Of a DNA stretch of 64,000 bases, positions 52,518 to 63,465 are shown in pieces. A program made the position numbers and the translations under genes. The DNA is taken from contig NZ_CP089214.1 in NCBI RefSeq assembly GCF_021183625.1, forward strand, positions 2,046,001-2,110,000, in the 5' to 3' direction. Position 1 is the stretch's first letter, and each line of letters begins with the position of its first letter. The stretch is from Nocardia asteroides. GTDB lineage: Bacteria > Actinomycetota > Actinomycetes > Mycobacteriales > Mycobacteriaceae. The notes below the pieces were generated by a model. It was not told the origin of the DNA and did not search any database. It saw nothing but the letters and a program-made list of their open reading frames with translations.

Positions 52518-52656
52518 GGGCGTCCAACGTCCGACGGGGTAGTGCTGGACGACAGGGTATCGGCCCGGGCGCCGATCCCGCTCGCGCACAGGGGTTTTGT
52601 CCGGCAACGTCGGCGTACCCGGTCACCGGACCGGGCAGCCCGGTGACCGGTGCGGC

Positions 52657-54294
52657 TCAGCCGGGGATGAGGCTCGCCGCCGACGACCGCCGCAACTTCC
52701 CGGACGGCGTCTTGGGCAGCGCCCCCTTCTGCACGACGACAACGACCGCGGGCGCGATCCCGACCTCGTCGTGCACCGCGCGCGCCACCTCGCGGCGGAT
52801 CCGCTCGCTCTCGTCGGTGTCCCCGGCCGACTCGGATTCGGCGATCACCGCGATCCCCTCGCGCGCCATGCTCGGCAGCCGGATGCCGAGCGCGGCGATG
52901 CTGCCCGGGCGCACGCCCGCGATCCCGGAGGCGGCGTGCTCGACCACGGTGGGCGCGATATTGCGGCCGGCGACGATGATGACGTCCTTCTTCCGCCCGG
53001 TGACGACGGCCTCGCCGGCACCGGTGAGGTAGCCGAGGTCGCCGGTGTCGAGCCAGCCGTCGGCGTCCTGGGCGTCGACGTAGCCGTCGGGGCCGAGGTA
53101 GCGCTTGGTGACGGCGGCGCCGCGGACCAGGATGGTGCCGATCCGGTCGGCGGGCAGCACCGCGCCCCGCTCGTCGACGACGCGCAGCTCGATGCCTGGC
53201 ACCGGCGGCCCGAGCCGCACCAGGGTGCGCGGCTGCTCGATCCCGTCCCGGACAACGGCGCCGGTGCGCTCGGCCTGCGCCCCGTCCACCACGTCGACGG
53301 CGAAGTGCTCGCGCATCCTGGTGAAGGTGACCGCGAGCGTGGTCTCCGCCATCCCGTAGGCGGGCATGAGCGCCTCCGGCCGCAGCCCGAATCGCGTTGC
53401 CTCGGCGATGAACTCGTCCAGCGTGGCCCGGTCGACCACCTCGGCCCCGTTCACCGCGACGCGCAGCGAGGAGAGGTCGTAGGCGCCGTCGGGTGCCCGG
53501 CGCAGCCGCCGCGCGAGCACCGAGTAGGCGAAGTTCGGCGCGGCGGTGACGTGCCCGCCGAAGCGCCCGATCAGCTCGGCCCAGGAGAGCGGGTTCTTCA
53601 GGAAGGCCAGCGGGTTGGTGATGACGGTGGTGGCCCGCGCCAGCATGGGGGTGAGCAGCATCCCGATCATGCCCATGTCGTGGTAGAGCGGCAGCCAGCT
53701 CACCACGACGTCGCCGGAGCGGAATCCGGCGGCGTCGGCCATGGCGACCTGGTTCTGCATGATGTTGCCGCCGGAGATGGCGACCGCCTTCGGCACGCCG
53801 GTGGTGCCCGAGGTGAGCTGCAGGATGCAGAGGTCGTCGCCGACGGTGAGCACCGGCTCGGCCGGGGTCGCGTTCGCGGTGAGTTCCTCGACGACCACGA
53901 TCGGCGCGCCCAAGTCGAGCTCGCGCACCACGTCGGTGAAGGGCGCGCCGACCGCGACGACGGCGGCGTCCAGCATCCGCACCACGGCGCGGGTGTCTTC
54001 GAGCCACTTCACCAGGTCGGTGCGCGGGGTCGGCTGGTGCAGCATGGTGAAGGCGGCGCCGCGCAGCCAGGTGGCCTGCACCAGCACCGCGACATCGGCG
54101 GCGTCGCCCGCCAGGATCGTCACCGAGCTGCCCGGCCCGACCCCGGCTTCGGCGAGCCCGGTGGCCGCGCGGCGGGCCGCGTCCTGGATCTGCGCCCAGC
54201 TGCGGTAGGTGAGGGCGTCGGCGCCGTCGCCGCTCCACAGCCCGGAGATCTCCGAGGGCGGCTGCCCGAAGAGGATGTCGGTGAGCCTGCTCAT
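52657..54294 (-). CDS. Fatty-acyl-AMP ligase, MbtM/FadD33-like
   Basis: This 545-residue adenylate-forming ligase activates a fatty acid and loads it onto an acyl carrier protein. The AMP-binding core is LQLTSGTTGVPKAVAISGGN (about 175), then PAYGMAETTLAVTF (about 305), DGWLDTGDLGYL (about 400) and a C-terminal GKLRRS lysine segment. FAAL-type use of ACP fits the small ACP gene in the same operon. Mycobactin MbtM does the same job for the acyl tail of that siderophore. ATG 54294 overlaps the previous stop. Confidence 0.88.
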   Translation of the reverse strand: MSRLTDILFGQPPSEISGLWSGDGADALTYRSWAQIQDAARRAATGLAEAGVGPGSSVTILAGDAADVAVLVQATWLRGAAFTMLHQPTPRTDLVKWLEDTRAVVRMLDAAVVAVGAPFTDVVRELDLGAPIVVVEELTANATPAEPVLTVGDDLCILQLTSGTTGVPKAVAISGGNIMQNQVAMADAAGFRSGDVVVSWLPLYHDMGMIGMLLTPMLARATTVITNPLAFLKNPLSWAELIGRFGGHVTAAPNFAYSVLARRLRRAPDGAYDLSSLRVAVNGAEVVDRATLDEFIAEATRFGLRPEALMPAYGMAETTLAVTFTRMREHFAVDVVDGAQAERTGAVVRDGIEQPRTLVRLGPPVPGIELRVVDERGAVLPADRIGTILVRGAAVTKRYLGPDGYVDAQDADGWLDTGDLGYLTGAGEAVVTGRKKDVIIVAGRNIAPTVVEHAASGIAGVRPGSIAALGIRLPSMAREGIAVIAESESAGDTDESERIRREVARAVHDEVGIAPAVVVVVQKGALPKTPSGKLRRSSAASLIPG

Positions 54295-55562
54295 CGGTTC
54301 GCGCCTTCCTGCACGGCTGCCTCGCGCAGCACGCGGTCGAAGTTCTCGGCGAAGGTCGCGGCGTAGCCGTCGGCCAGCGCCGCGGGGTCGGTGACGATGC
54401 CGAACGAGGTGCGGCCGCCGAGGATCAGGCTCGTCACCGAGAAGGAGTAGCCGACCAGCGGGGAGATCGGGGTCAGCGTGGCGATCGGGTTTCCGAGCAC
54501 CGCGCGGACCTTGGAGAAGCCGGGGTTGATGCCGATGTGGATGTCCGGGCTCATCCGCCGCATGGAGGCGTTGGCGATGGCCCGGTGCACCGGCCACGGG
54601 ATCTTCGGCGCGTCGTCGGTGGCGGCCAGCGACAGCTCGGGGCGCTTGGCCGCGACGAAAGCCAGCTCGGCGCGGGCCCGCTCCAGCTGACGGCCGATAT
54701 CGGGCTCGGAGCCGAGCAGGTTGAGCAGCGAGACCAGCACGGCATTGCCGGTGTGCCGGAACGCCTGGTCGTGCGTGACCGGCAGCGTCACCCGCAGCAC
54801 CTCGGAGCCGGTCCCGCGCGGCGGCGCGAGGCTCAGGGTGCGGCCGATGGCGGCGAGCAGGAATTCGTGCACCGAGGCGCCGTGGTTGCGCGCGGCGCGG
54901 CGCAGCTCGCGGGTGGAGGCGCTGGTCAGCGCGACCTCCCTGCGGCCGGAGCGGCTCAGCTTCGGCCAGGACCGCCCGGCCCTGCCCGCCTTCCACTGGT
55001 CCTCGAAGGCGGTCTTCGACTCCTTCAGCACCTCCGGCTCGATCCCGGCGATCCGGTAGCGCGGGGAGGTGGCGAAGCGCTCGAACTCGGTGAGGTCGGC
55101 GGGGGTGCCGTCGGCGAGCAGCGCGGCGAAGGCGGCGCCCGCGATGCCGTCGGAGAGCGCGTGGTGCACCCGCAGCAGCACGTACTGCACGCCGCCGTCG
55201 GCGGGGGTGAAGAGCGTGATGTGCCAGAAGGGATCCGGGCGCGGGAGCGCGCTCTCGTGCAGCGCGGCGAGCCGCCGGTGCAGGTCGGCGGCGTCGCGGT
55301 ACTCGGCGGCGGTGACCTGCCGGTCGATGTCGACCCGGTCGGTGAGCACCGCTTCGGCGCGGCGCCAGCGGCCGTTGCGGACACCGAGCCGGAAGATGTC
55401 GAAGAGCCGCACCCGCTCGCGCACCCGGGCGCGCACCTCGTCGATGTGCAGCCGCGGGCCCGGCGCCAGCTCCAGCACCATGGCCCAGTGCATGGGGCTG
55501 CGCGCGGTGTCCAGGTGCAGGTAGGTGAAGTCGGCCGGGGCGAGCTGGACGGGACTGTTCAT
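54291..55562 (-). CDS. WS/DGAT-like acyltransferase
   Basis: This 423-residue protein has the acyltransferase motif [20 protein letters not shown] (HHxxxDG, about residue 130) and a C-terminal domain with [32 protein letters not shown], as in wax-ester-synthase/DGAT and condensation-like folds. In this operon it probably moves an acyl chain from ACP or CoA onto an amine or hydroxylamine. Whether it is active as a DGAT is doubtful from context. It overlaps both neighbours as ATGA. Confidence 0.8.
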   Translation of the reverse strand: MNSPVQLAPADFTYLHLDTARSPMHWAMVLELAPGPRLHIDEVRARVRERVRLFDIFRLGVRNGRWRRAEAVLTDRVDIDRQVTAAEYRDAADLHRRLAALHESALPRPDPFWHITLFTPADGGVQYVLLRVHHALSDGIAGAAFAALLADGTPADLTEFERFATSPRYRIAGIEPEVLKESKTAFEDQWKAGRAGRSWPKLSRSGRREVALTSASTRELRRAARNHGASVHEFLLAAIGRTLSLAPPRGTGSEVLRVTLPVTHDQAFRHTGNAVLVSLLNLLGSEPDIGRQLERARAELAFVAAKRPELSLAATDDAPKIPWPVHRAIANASMRRMSPDIHIGINPGFSKVRAVLGNPIATLTPISPLVGYSFSVTSLILGGRTSFGIVTDPAALADGYAATFAENFDRVLREAAVQEGANR

Positions 55563-56695
55563 GCCGGGGCCACCTGACTCTTGTACATGGCTTCGTACCG
55601 TTCGTGATCGGGTTGCATGGCCGCGGCGACCAGTTCCCACAGCACCTCGTCGGTGCCGCCGCCGACCCGGGCCAGCTTCATGTCGCGCCACCAGCGCCCG
55701 ACCGGGGTCTCGGACTCCAGGTAGCCGGAGCCGCCGAAGATGTGCAGGCACTCGGAGGCGACCTCGTTGCCGAGGTTCGCGGCGGTCACCTTGAGCGCGG
55801 CGGCGGTGCGCAGGTTGATCTTTCCCTCGGCGGCCACCCCCGCCAGCGCGTAGCGCAGCAGGTCGGTGCGGGCCCGCAGGTCGGCGACGCGCAGCCGCAG
55901 CGCCTGGTGGTCGAAGAGCCGCTTGCCGAACTGGGTGCGGTCCAGCATGCGGGCGTGGGTGATGCCGAGCATCGACTCGCAGGCGGTGGCGATCTGCCCG
56001 GCCACCGAGTAGCGCTCGTGCGCCAGCCCCCAGCTGATCACCGCGAGCCCGGTGCCCGCGCGGGCGACCAGCGCCTCGGCGGGCACCCAGGTGTCGATGG
56101 TGACGGCGGCGGTGTCCAGCGGCCCCGCGCCGAGTTTGCGGTACGGGGTGTCGATGGCGACCTGCGAGGTCGGCACCATGACCAGCGCGACATTGCCCTC
56201 CGCGCCGCCCGGCGCCCGCCCGACCACCAGGATCTGGTCGGCGATCGGCGAGAGCGAGACGTACTTCTTGTGCCCGGCGACCCGGTAGCCGCCGTCGTGC
56301 GGCTCGATGACCGTGCCGACGTGCTGCAGATCCGACCCGCCCGCCTCCTCCGAGGCCGCGATGCAGAGCACCGCCTCGGTGCGGATGGCCCGCTCGGCGA
56401 GGTCGCGCAGGAAGTCGGTGCGGCCGAAGCGGCGCAGCACGGCGATGGCGGAGTCGTGCAGGCTCACCCCGACGCCGATGCCCGCCGAGTTCAGCGCGCC
56501 GAGCCTGCCCGCGAGCGCGAAGTGCTCGCCGAGGTCGGTGATCTTGCGGTCCCGCCACTTGTGCGCGAAGACCCCGGCCGCGCCGAGGTGCTCGAGCAGC
56601 GCGCGCGGGAAGCGCTCGTCCCGCTCGGCCTGCTCGGTCCACTGCCGCACCCGGTCGCCGAAGGCCGCGTCGAGCAGCTCGTCGTAGGCGGTCAT
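55559..56695 (-). CDS. Acyl-CoA dehydrogenase, MbtN/FadE14-like
   Basis: This 378-residue FAD enzyme of the acyl-CoA dehydrogenase fold carries [21 protein letters not shown] (about 105-125), [13 protein letters not shown], then [36 protein letters not shown] and [23 protein letters not shown]. In mycobactin synthesis MbtN introduces the alpha,beta double bond of the acyl chain while it is on MbtL, the ACP. The same trio (FAAL, ACP, dehydrogenase) is present here, implying a 2-enoyl tail. Confidence 0.86.
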   Translation of the reverse strand: MTAYDELLDAAFGDRVRQWTEQAERDERFPRALLEHLGAAGVFAHKWRDRKITDLGEHFALAGRLGALNSAGIGVGVSLHDSAIAVLRRFGRTDFLRDLAERAIRTEAVLCIAASEEAGGSDLQHVGTVIEPHDGGYRVAGHKKYVSLSPIADQILVVGRAPGGAEGNVALVMVPTSQVAIDTPYRKLGAGPLDTAAVTIDTWVPAEALVARAGTGLAVISWGLAHERYSVAGQIATACESMLGITHARMLDRTQFGKRLFDHQALRLRVADLRARTDLLRYALAGVAAEGKINLRTAAALKVTAANLGNEVASECLHIFGGSGYLESETPVGRWWRDMKLARVGGGTDEVLWELVAAAMQPDHERYEAMYKSQVAPA

Positions 56696-56940
56696 CGGGT
56701 GCTGCCCGCCTTCGATCGGACCAGGTCCTCCAGCTCGCCGACGGATGCGGTCTCGGCCATCTCCCGGTCGGTGAGCTGCACCTGGAGCCGCTCCTCGATG
56801 GCGACGACGCCGATGGCGAAGGCCACCGAGTCCAGCCCCAGATCCTCGATGAGCAGCGAGGAGCGGGTGACGTCGGCCATCGGCAGGTCGAGGTCCTCCT
56901 CGAGGATGCTGCGCAGCGTTTCCGCGATCTGATCGGACAT
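56692..56940 (-). CDS. Acyl carrier protein, MbtL-like
   Basis: This 82-residue carrier has the phosphopantetheine serine in [22 protein letters not shown] (about residue 38). It shares overlapping junctions with the dehydrogenase (ATGA) and the N-hydroxylase (TGATG). It would hold the fatty chain during loading and desaturation. Confidence 0.92.
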   Translation of the reverse strand: MSDQIAETLRSILEEDLDLPMADVTRSSLLIEDLGLDSVAFAIGVVAIEERLQVQLTDREMAETASVGELEDLVRSKAGSTR

Positions 56941-58283
56941 CAGTGGTCTCCTTGGTCGAGTACGTCGTCGGTGGCATCGGAGACGACGTCGTCGTCGTCG
57001 GTGACGCCGAAGCTGGTGAACGCCGTGTGCCGTTGCAGCCGGTAGACCTCGCGGCCGAGCACGGCGTTGAGGATCCTGGCGTTGCGCACCGCGCCGATGT
57101 CGAGGTTGGGCGCGGAGACGCCGACGGCGTGCGCCTCGGCGGCGGCGACGAAGAGCCTGCCCGCAAGCGCGGGCTCGGCGGCGACGGAGTGGTCCCGCTC
57201 GATCACCGGACGGCCCCTGCTGTCCCGGTGCAGCCGGCCGGCGATCGGTGCGAGGAAGTCCGGCTGCCGCGGCCGGTACCCCGTGGCGGCGATGACCAGG
57301 TCGGCGGTGTGCGCCAGCGCGGCGCCGGTGTCGAGGTGCCTGCCCCTGACCCGCAGCCCGCCGTCGTCGAGCGCGTCCAGCCCCTCGACCGCGACGCCCT
57401 GGCGCAGCTGCACCGGCTGCGCCTTCTCCAGCAGCTGCCTGCGGTAGAGCAGGTCGTGCAGCCGCTCCAGGGTCTCCGCCGAGATGCCCTTGTGGAACTG
57501 CCAGTGCCCGGAGCGCACCCGGTCCCTGGTCTCCTCGGGCAGGCCGTGGAAGTACTCCATGTAGGCGGGGGTGGTCATCTCCAGCGAGAGCTTGGTGAAG
57601 TCGAGCGGGGCGAACCACGGGGTCCGGGTCCACCAGCGCACGGCGGGGCCGCCGCGCAGGTTCGCCTCCAGCAGGTCGGCGACGATCTCGGCGCCGGACT
57701 GCCCGGAGCCGATCACCGTCACCGCGCCCGCCGCGTGCGCGCGCTCCTGATGGGTCAGGTAGTCGGCGCTGTGCACCAGCGCGGGCGAGGTGGTCGAGAG
57801 CGCCTGCGGCAGCGCCGGTTCGGTGCCGATGCCGACGACGACGTGCCCGGCGGTGATGGTCGAGGTGGTGCCCGCGGTGGTCACCGCGACCTCGAAGACA
57901 CCCGCCTCGTCCAGCCAGCGCACCTCCTCCACGGTGCTGCGCCAGCGCAGCGACGGCAGCCGCCGCACCACCCAGAGCAGGTACGCCTCGTACTCGCGGC
58001 GGGTCGGGAAGAAGTCCTCGCGCACCAGGAACGGGTAGAGCCGGTCCACGTCTGCGAGGTAGCCGAGGAAGGAGAGCGGGTGCGTCGGATCGACCAGCGA
58101 GACCAGGTCGGAGAGGAAGCTGACCTGCAGCTTGGCCTCGTCGAACATGAGCCCCGGATGCCACCGGAACTCGTCCGCCGAGTCGACGACCAGCACGTTC
58201 ACGTCGTCCACGGTGGAGGCCAGCGCGGCGAGCCCGAGGTTGAACGGCCCGCAGCCGACGGCGAGGATGTCGACGTCACTCAT
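56940..58283 (-). CDS. Siderophore N-hydroxylase (IucD/SidA/DesB-type)
   Basis: This 447-residue flavin monooxygenase hydroxylates an amine nitrogen to build a hydroxamate. FAD site: [17 protein letters not shown] (residues 5-21). NADPH site: [18 protein letters not shown] (about 190). A late VIAATGYRP motif near 350 is typical. Lysine, ornithine or a decarboxylated diamine could be the substrate; the adjacent decarboxylase suggests cadaverine or putrescine. The stop overlaps the ACP start by one base. Confidence 0.92.
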   Translation of the reverse strand: MSDVDILAVGCGPFNLGLAALASTVDDVNVLVVDSADEFRWHPGLMFDEAKLQVSFLSDLVSLVDPTHPLSFLGYLADVDRLYPFLVREDFFPTRREYEAYLLWVVRRLPSLRWRSTVEEVRWLDEAGVFEVAVTTAGTTSTITAGHVVVGIGTEPALPQALSTTSPALVHSADYLTHQERAHAAGAVTVIGSGQSGAEIVADLLEANLRGGPAVRWWTRTPWFAPLDFTKLSLEMTTPAYMEYFHGLPEETRDRVRSGHWQFHKGISAETLERLHDLLYRRQLLEKAQPVQLRQGVAVEGLDALDDGGLRVRGRHLDTGAALAHTADLVIAATGYRPRQPDFLAPIAGRLHRDSRGRPVIERDHSVAAEPALAGRLFVAAAEAHAVGVSAPNLDIGAVRNARILNAVLGREVYRLQRHTAFTSFGVTDDDDVVSDATDDVLDQGDH

Positions 58284-59814
58284 GGATCGTCGCCATCTCG
58301 TCGCTCTGCTCCAGCGCCTCGGACTCGACCTCGAGCGCGACCCGGAGCAGCTCGTCGAAGAGCGCGTCGATATCGCGCTCGGTGGTCTCCGGGTTGAGCA
58401 GGGTGAGTTTGAGGCAGGTGCGCGGCTCGCCCGAGCCGCCGACCCGCACCTGGGTGCGGCCGATGAGCGCGGTGCCGGAGCTGATCAGCCGCCTGCGCAG
58501 CTCGGCGTTGACCTGGTCCAGGTCGAGGTCCTCGCAGCGGTAGCGGAAGACGACGGTGGTGAGCGTGACCGGGGCGACCAGCTCCAGCTGCGGCTCGGCG
58601 GTGATCCGGCGCTCGGCGTACCCGGCGAGGTCGTGGCAGCTCTCCAGCATGGCGCCGAGGCCGTTCCGGCCGTAGGCGAGGAAGGTGGCGGCCACCTTGA
58701 GCACGTCCGGGCGGCGGGTGGTCTGCAGGGTCTGGCCGAGCAGCCCGCCGTAGCCTGCCTCGACGTCGTCGTCCGGGTTCAGGTAGGCCACCGAGCGGCT
58801 CAGCGAGGCGAAGCGCTGCTGGTCGGCGAGGAGCAGCACGCTCGCCGCGGCCGGCTGCCAGCCGACCTTGTGCAGGTCGAGGGTGATGGAGTCGGCGCGC
58901 TCGATGCCGGTGAGCAGCCCGGCGAGCCGGTCGGAGAAGAGCGAGCCGAAGCCGTAGGCGGCGTCCACGTGCAGCCAGACCCCGTGCCGCGCGGTGATCT
59001 CGGCGAGCGCGGGCAGCGGGTCGACGCTGCCGAAGTCGGTGGTGCCCGCGGTGGCGACGACCGCGACCGGGGTGTGGCTGTGGCCCAGCTCGGTGAGCAG
59101 CGCGTTGAGCGCCTCCGGGATCATCCGGTGCTCGGCGTCGACCGGCACCGGGATGGCCGCGGCCTCGCCGAGGCCGAGCGCGGCGCAGGCCCGGTGCACC
59201 GAGAAGTGCGCGATCCGGGAGCAGAGCACGATCGGGCGGTGCAGCCCGCTCACCCCGTCCTGCCTGGTGTTCACGCCGTGCCCGGCGGCGGTGTAATCCC
59301 GGGCGATGAGCAGCGCGAGCAGGTTCGAGTAGGAGCCGCCGGGGCCGAAGACGCCGCCCGCGGTCTCGGTGAAGCCGGCCAGCCGGGCCAGCGCGTTGAT
59401 GGTCCACTGCTCGATGGCGAGCGTTGCCGGGCCGGAGTCGTAGGTGTCCAGCGAGGCGTTGGTGGCGCTGGCCAGCGCGTCCGCCACCACCGCGACGGTG
59501 AGCGGCGGCGGCTGCAGGTGCGCGGCGGTGAGCGGGTGGGTCAGGTCGAGGCCGTAGGCGGCGACCAGCTCGGCGAGCCGGGCGAGCGCGGTGGCCGGGC
59601 CGACCCCGCTCTCCGGGATGCGCTCCGGCCCGAGCCGCTCGGCGACGGCGGCGAGCATGGCGAGCGGGTCGCCCGATGGCAGCGGGGCGCCGTGGTGCCG
59701 CCCGCCGACCGCGGCGGCGAGCTGCGCCAGCCCGGTGCCGACCTCGGACCAGCCCGCGCCGGGACCGGCGAAGCGGGACGCTCTCCCCCACGGGAGCACG
59801 GATTCAGCTGACAC
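58276..59814 (-). CDS. PLP-dependent decarboxylase (DdC/GadB family)
   Basis: This 512-residue enzyme has the PLP-binding lysine in ITLDLHKVGWQPAAASVLLLAD (about residue 303), with GTTDFGSVDPLPALAEI and WLHVDAAYGFGSL before it. The family includes DesA lysine decarboxylase and diaminobutyrate decarboxylases of siderophore clusters. GTG 59814 is chosen because GAGGAC stands a few bases upstream; its frame overlaps the upstream gene's stop by 11 bp. Product is probably cadaverine or a shorter diamine for N-hydroxylation. Confidence 0.9.
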   Translation of the reverse strand: MSAESVLPWGRASRFAGPGAGWSEVGTGLAQLAAAVGGRHHGAPLPSGDPLAMLAAVAERLGPERIPESGVGPATALARLAELVAAYGLDLTHPLTAAHLQPPPLTVAVVADALASATNASLDTYDSGPATLAIEQWTINALARLAGFTETAGGVFGPGGSYSNLLALLIARDYTAAGHGVNTRQDGVSGLHRPIVLCSRIAHFSVHRACAALGLGEAAAIPVPVDAEHRMIPEALNALLTELGHSHTPVAVVATAGTTDFGSVDPLPALAEITARHGVWLHVDAAYGFGSLFSDRLAGLLTGIERADSITLDLHKVGWQPAAASVLLLADQQRFASLSRSVAYLNPDDDVEAGYGGLLGQTLQTTRRPDVLKVAATFLAYGRNGLGAMLESCHDLAGYAERRITAEPQLELVAPVTLTTVVFRYRCEDLDLDQVNAELRRRLISSGTALIGRTQVRVGGSGEPRTCLKLTLLNPETTERDIDALFDELLRVALEVESEALEQSDEMATIHE

Positions 59815-61222
59815 GGGGAGTCCTCGTTTCACGATTCGGTTCGGTGAGCTCGCGGGCCAGGGCGGCGACGGTGCCGTCCAGCGCGGCGGGCACCCGGGCG
59901 ACCAGCGCGGTGAGCAGCGCCGCGGCGCGCCGCGCGAACGCGGCGTCGACGCTGCCGAGCTGGTGGTCGACCTCGAGGTGCACCCGGTCGTCGGGGGCCA
60001 GCTCGAAGGCGAAGGTCAGCGGGTAGGGGGCGATACCGGTGAAGACCGATTCGCAGGTGACGCGGGCGCCGTCCGGCACCGGGATGCCGCGCAGCGGCGC
60101 GCTGCGGACCGAGGCCATGATCTCGGCGACCGGGAAGCGCCCGCCCGCGCCGCGCAGCGCGGTGAGCACGGTGCCGTAGTCGACCCCGGCGAACTCCATG
60201 GCCCGGTAGACCACCGCGACGGCGGCGCGCAGCGTCTCCCGCACGCTCGCCGCCGGGTCGACGGCGAAGCGCATGGGGACGATGTTGCCGCTGTAGCCGA
60301 CCCGGTCCGGGCGGTCGCCCGGCTGCCGGTTGTCGGCGGGGACGAGCAGTACGTGGTCCTCGGCGCCGGTGAGCGCGTGCACGCCGAGCGCGGTGACCGC
60401 GATGAACAGGGCGTTCGCGGTGCCGCCGAGCTCGCGGGCGACCGCGTCCAGCGCGGCGACGGCGGCCGGGTCGACCGGCTCGGTGAGCTTGGCGCCCGCG
60501 GCCTCGTCCATCGGGGCTAGCCAGCTCTCCGCCGGGGTGACCCGCGGGAGTTCGCCGGAGAGCGGGAAGCGGATGCCTTCGGCGGCCCAGGTCTGCGTGG
60601 CGTGCTCGACCGCGCGCTCGACCTGCGGGGCCGGGCGCTGGATCGGCGGCACCGCGGCGGCGTCCGGCCAGGTGCCGGAGATCAGGGTGCCGAGCAGCAG
60701 CGGCCACGAGGTGTCGTCCACCGCGAGGTGGTGCACGACGAAGAGCACGGTGACGCCGTCGCCGTCGGCCGTCACCCGGACCCGGAGCGGCGGCTCCTCG
60801 GTGAGCCGGAAGGGGATCGCGACCAGCTCGTCCGCGGTCGCGGCGGGCGCGTTCCAGGCCCACTCCGCGCCCGGCGCGATCCACTCCCCCGCGGTGTCGC
60901 CGGGTACCCGGCGGGGAACGCCGGAGCCGTCCACGGTGACCAGCGAGCCGAGCACAGCGGCCTCGCGGACCACCAGCTCGACGGCCTCGACCAGCCCGGG
61001 CACGGTGTAGGAGCCGTCGAAGCGGAGGATCAGCCCGATGGTGTGCGAGAGCGAGTCCGGGTCGAGTTCGTAGATCTTCCACATGCGGCGCTCGGCGATG
61101 CCGAACTCGCCGGTGTCCAGCCGCGGCAGCGCCGGGGCGGCGAAGCGGTGCGCGCCGGCGAGCCCGGCGGCCGCCAGCCGCCTGCGCACCAGCTCCAGCC
61201 GGGTGTCGGTCAGTACGGTCAT
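59804..61222 (-). CDS. Stand-alone NRPS condensation-domain protein
   Basis: This 472-residue protein is a condensation domain with no adenylation or carrier domain. The catalytic motif reads [21 protein letters not shown] (HHxxxDD, about residue 137), with later conserved blocks [28 protein letters not shown] and [19 protein letters not shown] free condensation domain can act as an acyl- or amide-transferase. Here it might attach the ACP-bound acyl chain or a second amine to the hydroxamate. ATG overlaps the acylase stop as ATGA. Confidence 0.85.
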   Translation of the reverse strand: MTVLTDTRLELVRRRLAAAGLAGAHRFAAPALPRLDTGEFGIAERRMWKIYELDPDSLSHTIGLILRFDGSYTVPGLVEAVELVVREAAVLGSLVTVDGSGVPRRVPGDTAGEWIAPGAEWAWNAPAATADELVAIPFRLTEEPPLRVRVTADGDGVTVLFVVHHLAVDDTSWPLLLGTLISGTWPDAAAVPPIQRPAPQVERAVEHATQTWAAEGIRFPLSGELPRVTPAESWLAPMDEAAGAKLTEPVDPAAVAALDAVARELGGTANALFIAVTALGVHALTGAEDHVLLVPADNRQPGDRPDRVGYSGNIVPMRFAVDPAASVRETLRAAVAVVYRAMEFAGVDYGTVLTALRGAGGRFPVAEIMASVRSAPLRGIPVPDGARVTCESVFTGIAPYPLTFAFELAPDDRVHLEVDHQLGSVDAAFARRAAALLTALVARVPAALDGTVAALARELTEPNRETRTPRVS

Positions 61223-63465
61223 GCTTCTCCCTGCGTGAACCGGTGGACGGCGGCGGCGTTCGCGCGCAGCACGGCCCAGTCGCTGACGATGTCGATGAGC
61301 TCGCCGCGGGCCCAGCGCGGCGCCTGGTCCTGGAAGTGCGGCGAGCGCGGGTCGCCGCTCACGCCGAGCGGCACGATCCAGCGCCCGGCGTCCCGGTCGG
61401 CGAGATCCCAGACGTAGCGCGCGGCCGAGCCGACCGCGCAGGCGTGCGCGAAGCCGACCGCGCTGCCGTTGGCGAGCACGCACTCGGCGTCGCCACCGAG
61501 CGGGTACCGGCCGGGCCGGACGGCGGCGGAGAGCTCCGGGTGCCGCGGGGTCGCCCCGGCCAGGTCCATGCCGTGGATGGGGGCGAGCAGGTGCACGTCC
61601 CCCCAGGCCGGGACGGTCTCCAGCACCGCGACGGCCTCGACCGCGGCGGTGAGCGCCGCCGTGATCCCGACCCCGAGCCGCGGCCCGTGCTCGAGCACCG
61701 AGTCGAGCGCGGCGGCCAGCCGGGTGCCCGCCACGAACCACGGGTCGAAGACCAGGGGGAACGCGTGCGGCGCGGCCAGCCCGGCCAGTGCGGGGTCGCG
61801 GGTGATCCCGGCCACGAACCGGGCCCTGACCTCGGCGAAGAGGTAGGCGTCGGTGCTCTCCGCGGCCATGGCGCGGTCCCAGCTCAGCAGCCGTGCGCGC
61901 AGCTTCCCGGCCTCCGGGCTCAGCTCGGTGAGCCCGCGGAGCCGGTCGAGCAGCGCGGCGGCCTGCTCCAGCTGGACGTCGCCGTGGATGGCCTCGCAAT
62001 CGGCCACGCCCACCGAGGGATTCGCGGTGAGCAGGGTGTCGATCCGGTCGGCGCGGAAGGGCGGGACGCACTCGGTGGTGACCGGTTGCAGCGGGAGCAC
62101 GCCGGGGATGCGCTGGTTGGCGATGACCGAGTGGTCCGGCACCGCTGCGTCGAAGCCGTTGTCCCGCACCGATTCGGTGGCATAGCCCCGCCACCGGTAG
62201 CGGGCGTCCCAGGCCGGGACCGGGAGCCAGTAGTTCTCGGCGGCCCGCACCGGCATCCGGCCGGTGACGTGGTGCGTGAGCCGCCCGGCGGTGTCGCCGA
62301 TGACGATGCGGTTGGCCGGCTCGGCCCATCCCCGCAGCGCCGTCTCGACCGCGCCGGTCGAGGTCGCGAAGAGCAGGTCCAGCGCGGGGTCGAAGGTGAC
62401 CTCGGGGTCGGCGAGCATGGGGGTGCGCAGGCTCAGCGCGAAGGCGGCGTCCGGGCCGCCGACGATGACCGGGCCGTTGCCGGTGACCACGATCTCGACC
62501 GGCACCGGGGCGGCGTCGCGGACCAGGATCTGCTCGGTGTGCACGGCTGCCGGAGTGGGCCCATCGGGGGTCTCGGCGAGCACGCCGTCCGCGCTCCGGG
62601 TGAGCTTCTCCAGGTAGAGGTCCTGGTAGTCGCCCATGGCATTGGTGATCCCCCACGCCACCGACCCGGCGTGCGCGAAGTGCGGCACCCCCGGGACGCC
62701 CGCGAAGGCGAAGCCGACCACGTCGAACTCCGGCGCCGCCAGGTGGAACTGCTGGTAGATGCCGGGCAGCTCCAGGAACCGGTGCGGGTCACCGGCGATC
62801 AGCGGCGCGCCGCTCGCGGTGCGGGCACCGGCGACGCCCCAGGCGTTGCTTCCGGAGATCGCGTCGCCGAAGGTCGTCGCATCCGGTTGCGCCCCGCCAG
62901 CGTCGGGGAAGTGGCCGAGCAGCTCGGTGAGGAACGCCTCGTCCGGCCGCGCGGGCACGGTCGGCTCGGCGGGGTCGGCCCCTTCGCAGTCGAAGAGCGC
63001 CAGCGCGTCGAGGCCGAGCGCGCGGCAGGCGTGCAGCCGCCACAGCTTGGTGAGGAAACGCCCGAAGAGGATGTGGTGCACCAGGAACACCGCGATCGGG
63101 GTCCACGGCTGCCAGGGCGCGGGGCGGTGGCCGAACTCGGTGAGCTCGGGCGCCTCCGCGGCGTCCAGCGTGCTGTTGATGCCGTCCACGTAGGCGCCGA
63201 TCAGCGCGCGGGTGCGCGGCGACGACGCCTCGAGGATGCGGCGGGCGGCGGCGTCCATCCGGGAGCGGCGGGCGAATTCGTCCCAGCCGACGGCGGTCGC
63301 GCCGAACACCTCGGCGGTGCGGCCCTCGGCGCGCAGCCGCAGGAACTCCAGCTGCCAGGCCCGGTCCACGCCGCAGGCGACGCCCTGCCCGTACAGCGCA
63401 CCGGCGGCGGAATCGGCGCTGATGTGCGGGATGCCGCAGGCATCGCGGATGATCTCGATCGTCAC
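61219..63465 (-). CDS. Penicillin-acylase-family Ntn hydrolase, apparently cytoplasmic
   Basis: This 748-residue Ntn hydrolase belongs to the penicillin/aculeacin/AHL-acylase (PvdQ) family. The catalytic N-terminal serine of the beta chain, exposed by self-cleavage, is at [15 protein letters not shown] (Ser about 206), and [15 protein letters not shown] is a typical beta-chain block. No signal peptide is present (start [18 protein letters not shown]), whereas most relatives are exported. In siderophore clusters PvdQ removes a protective acyl group; a biosynthetic amide-forming or -cleaving role in the cytosol is plausible here. Couples to neighbours by ATGA overlaps. Confidence 0.87.
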   Translation of the reverse strand: MTIEIIRDACGIPHISADSAAGALYGQGVACGVDRAWQLEFLRLRAEGRTAEVFGATAVGWDEFARRSRMDAAARRILEASSPRTRALIGAYVDGINSTLDAAEAPELTEFGHRPAPWQPWTPIAVFLVHHILFGRFLTKLWRLHACRALGLDALALFDCEGADPAEPTVPARPDEAFLTELLGHFPDAGGAQPDATTFGDAISGSNAWGVAGARTASGAPLIAGDPHRFLELPGIYQQFHLAAPEFDVVGFAFAGVPGVPHFAHAGSVAWGITNAMGDYQDLYLEKLTRSADGVLAETPDGPTPAAVHTEQILVRDAAPVPVEIVVTGNGPVIVGGPDAAFALSLRTPMLADPEVTFDPALDLLFATSTGAVETALRGWAEPANRIVIGDTAGRLTHHVTGRMPVRAAENYWLPVPAWDARYRWRGYATESVRDNGFDAAVPDHSVIANQRIPGVLPLQPVTTECVPPFRADRIDTLLTANPSVGVADCEAIHGDVQLEQAAALLDRLRGLTELSPEAGKLRARLLSWDRAMAAESTDAYLFAEVRARFVAGITRDPALAGLAAPHAFPLVFDPWFVAGTRLAAALDSVLEHGPRLGVGITAALTAAVEAVAVLETVPAWGDVHLLAPIHGMDLAGATPRHPELSAAVRPGRYPLGGDAECVLANGSAVGFAHACAVGSAARYVWDLADRDAGRWIVPLGVSGDPRSPHFQDQAPRWARGELIDIVSDWAVLRANAAAVHRFTQGEA

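Noticed and set aside
54291..55562. Calling the WS/DGAT-like protein a triacylglycerol synthase
   Set aside because: The operon context is siderophore synthesis and length and flanks do not favour a lipid-storage role.
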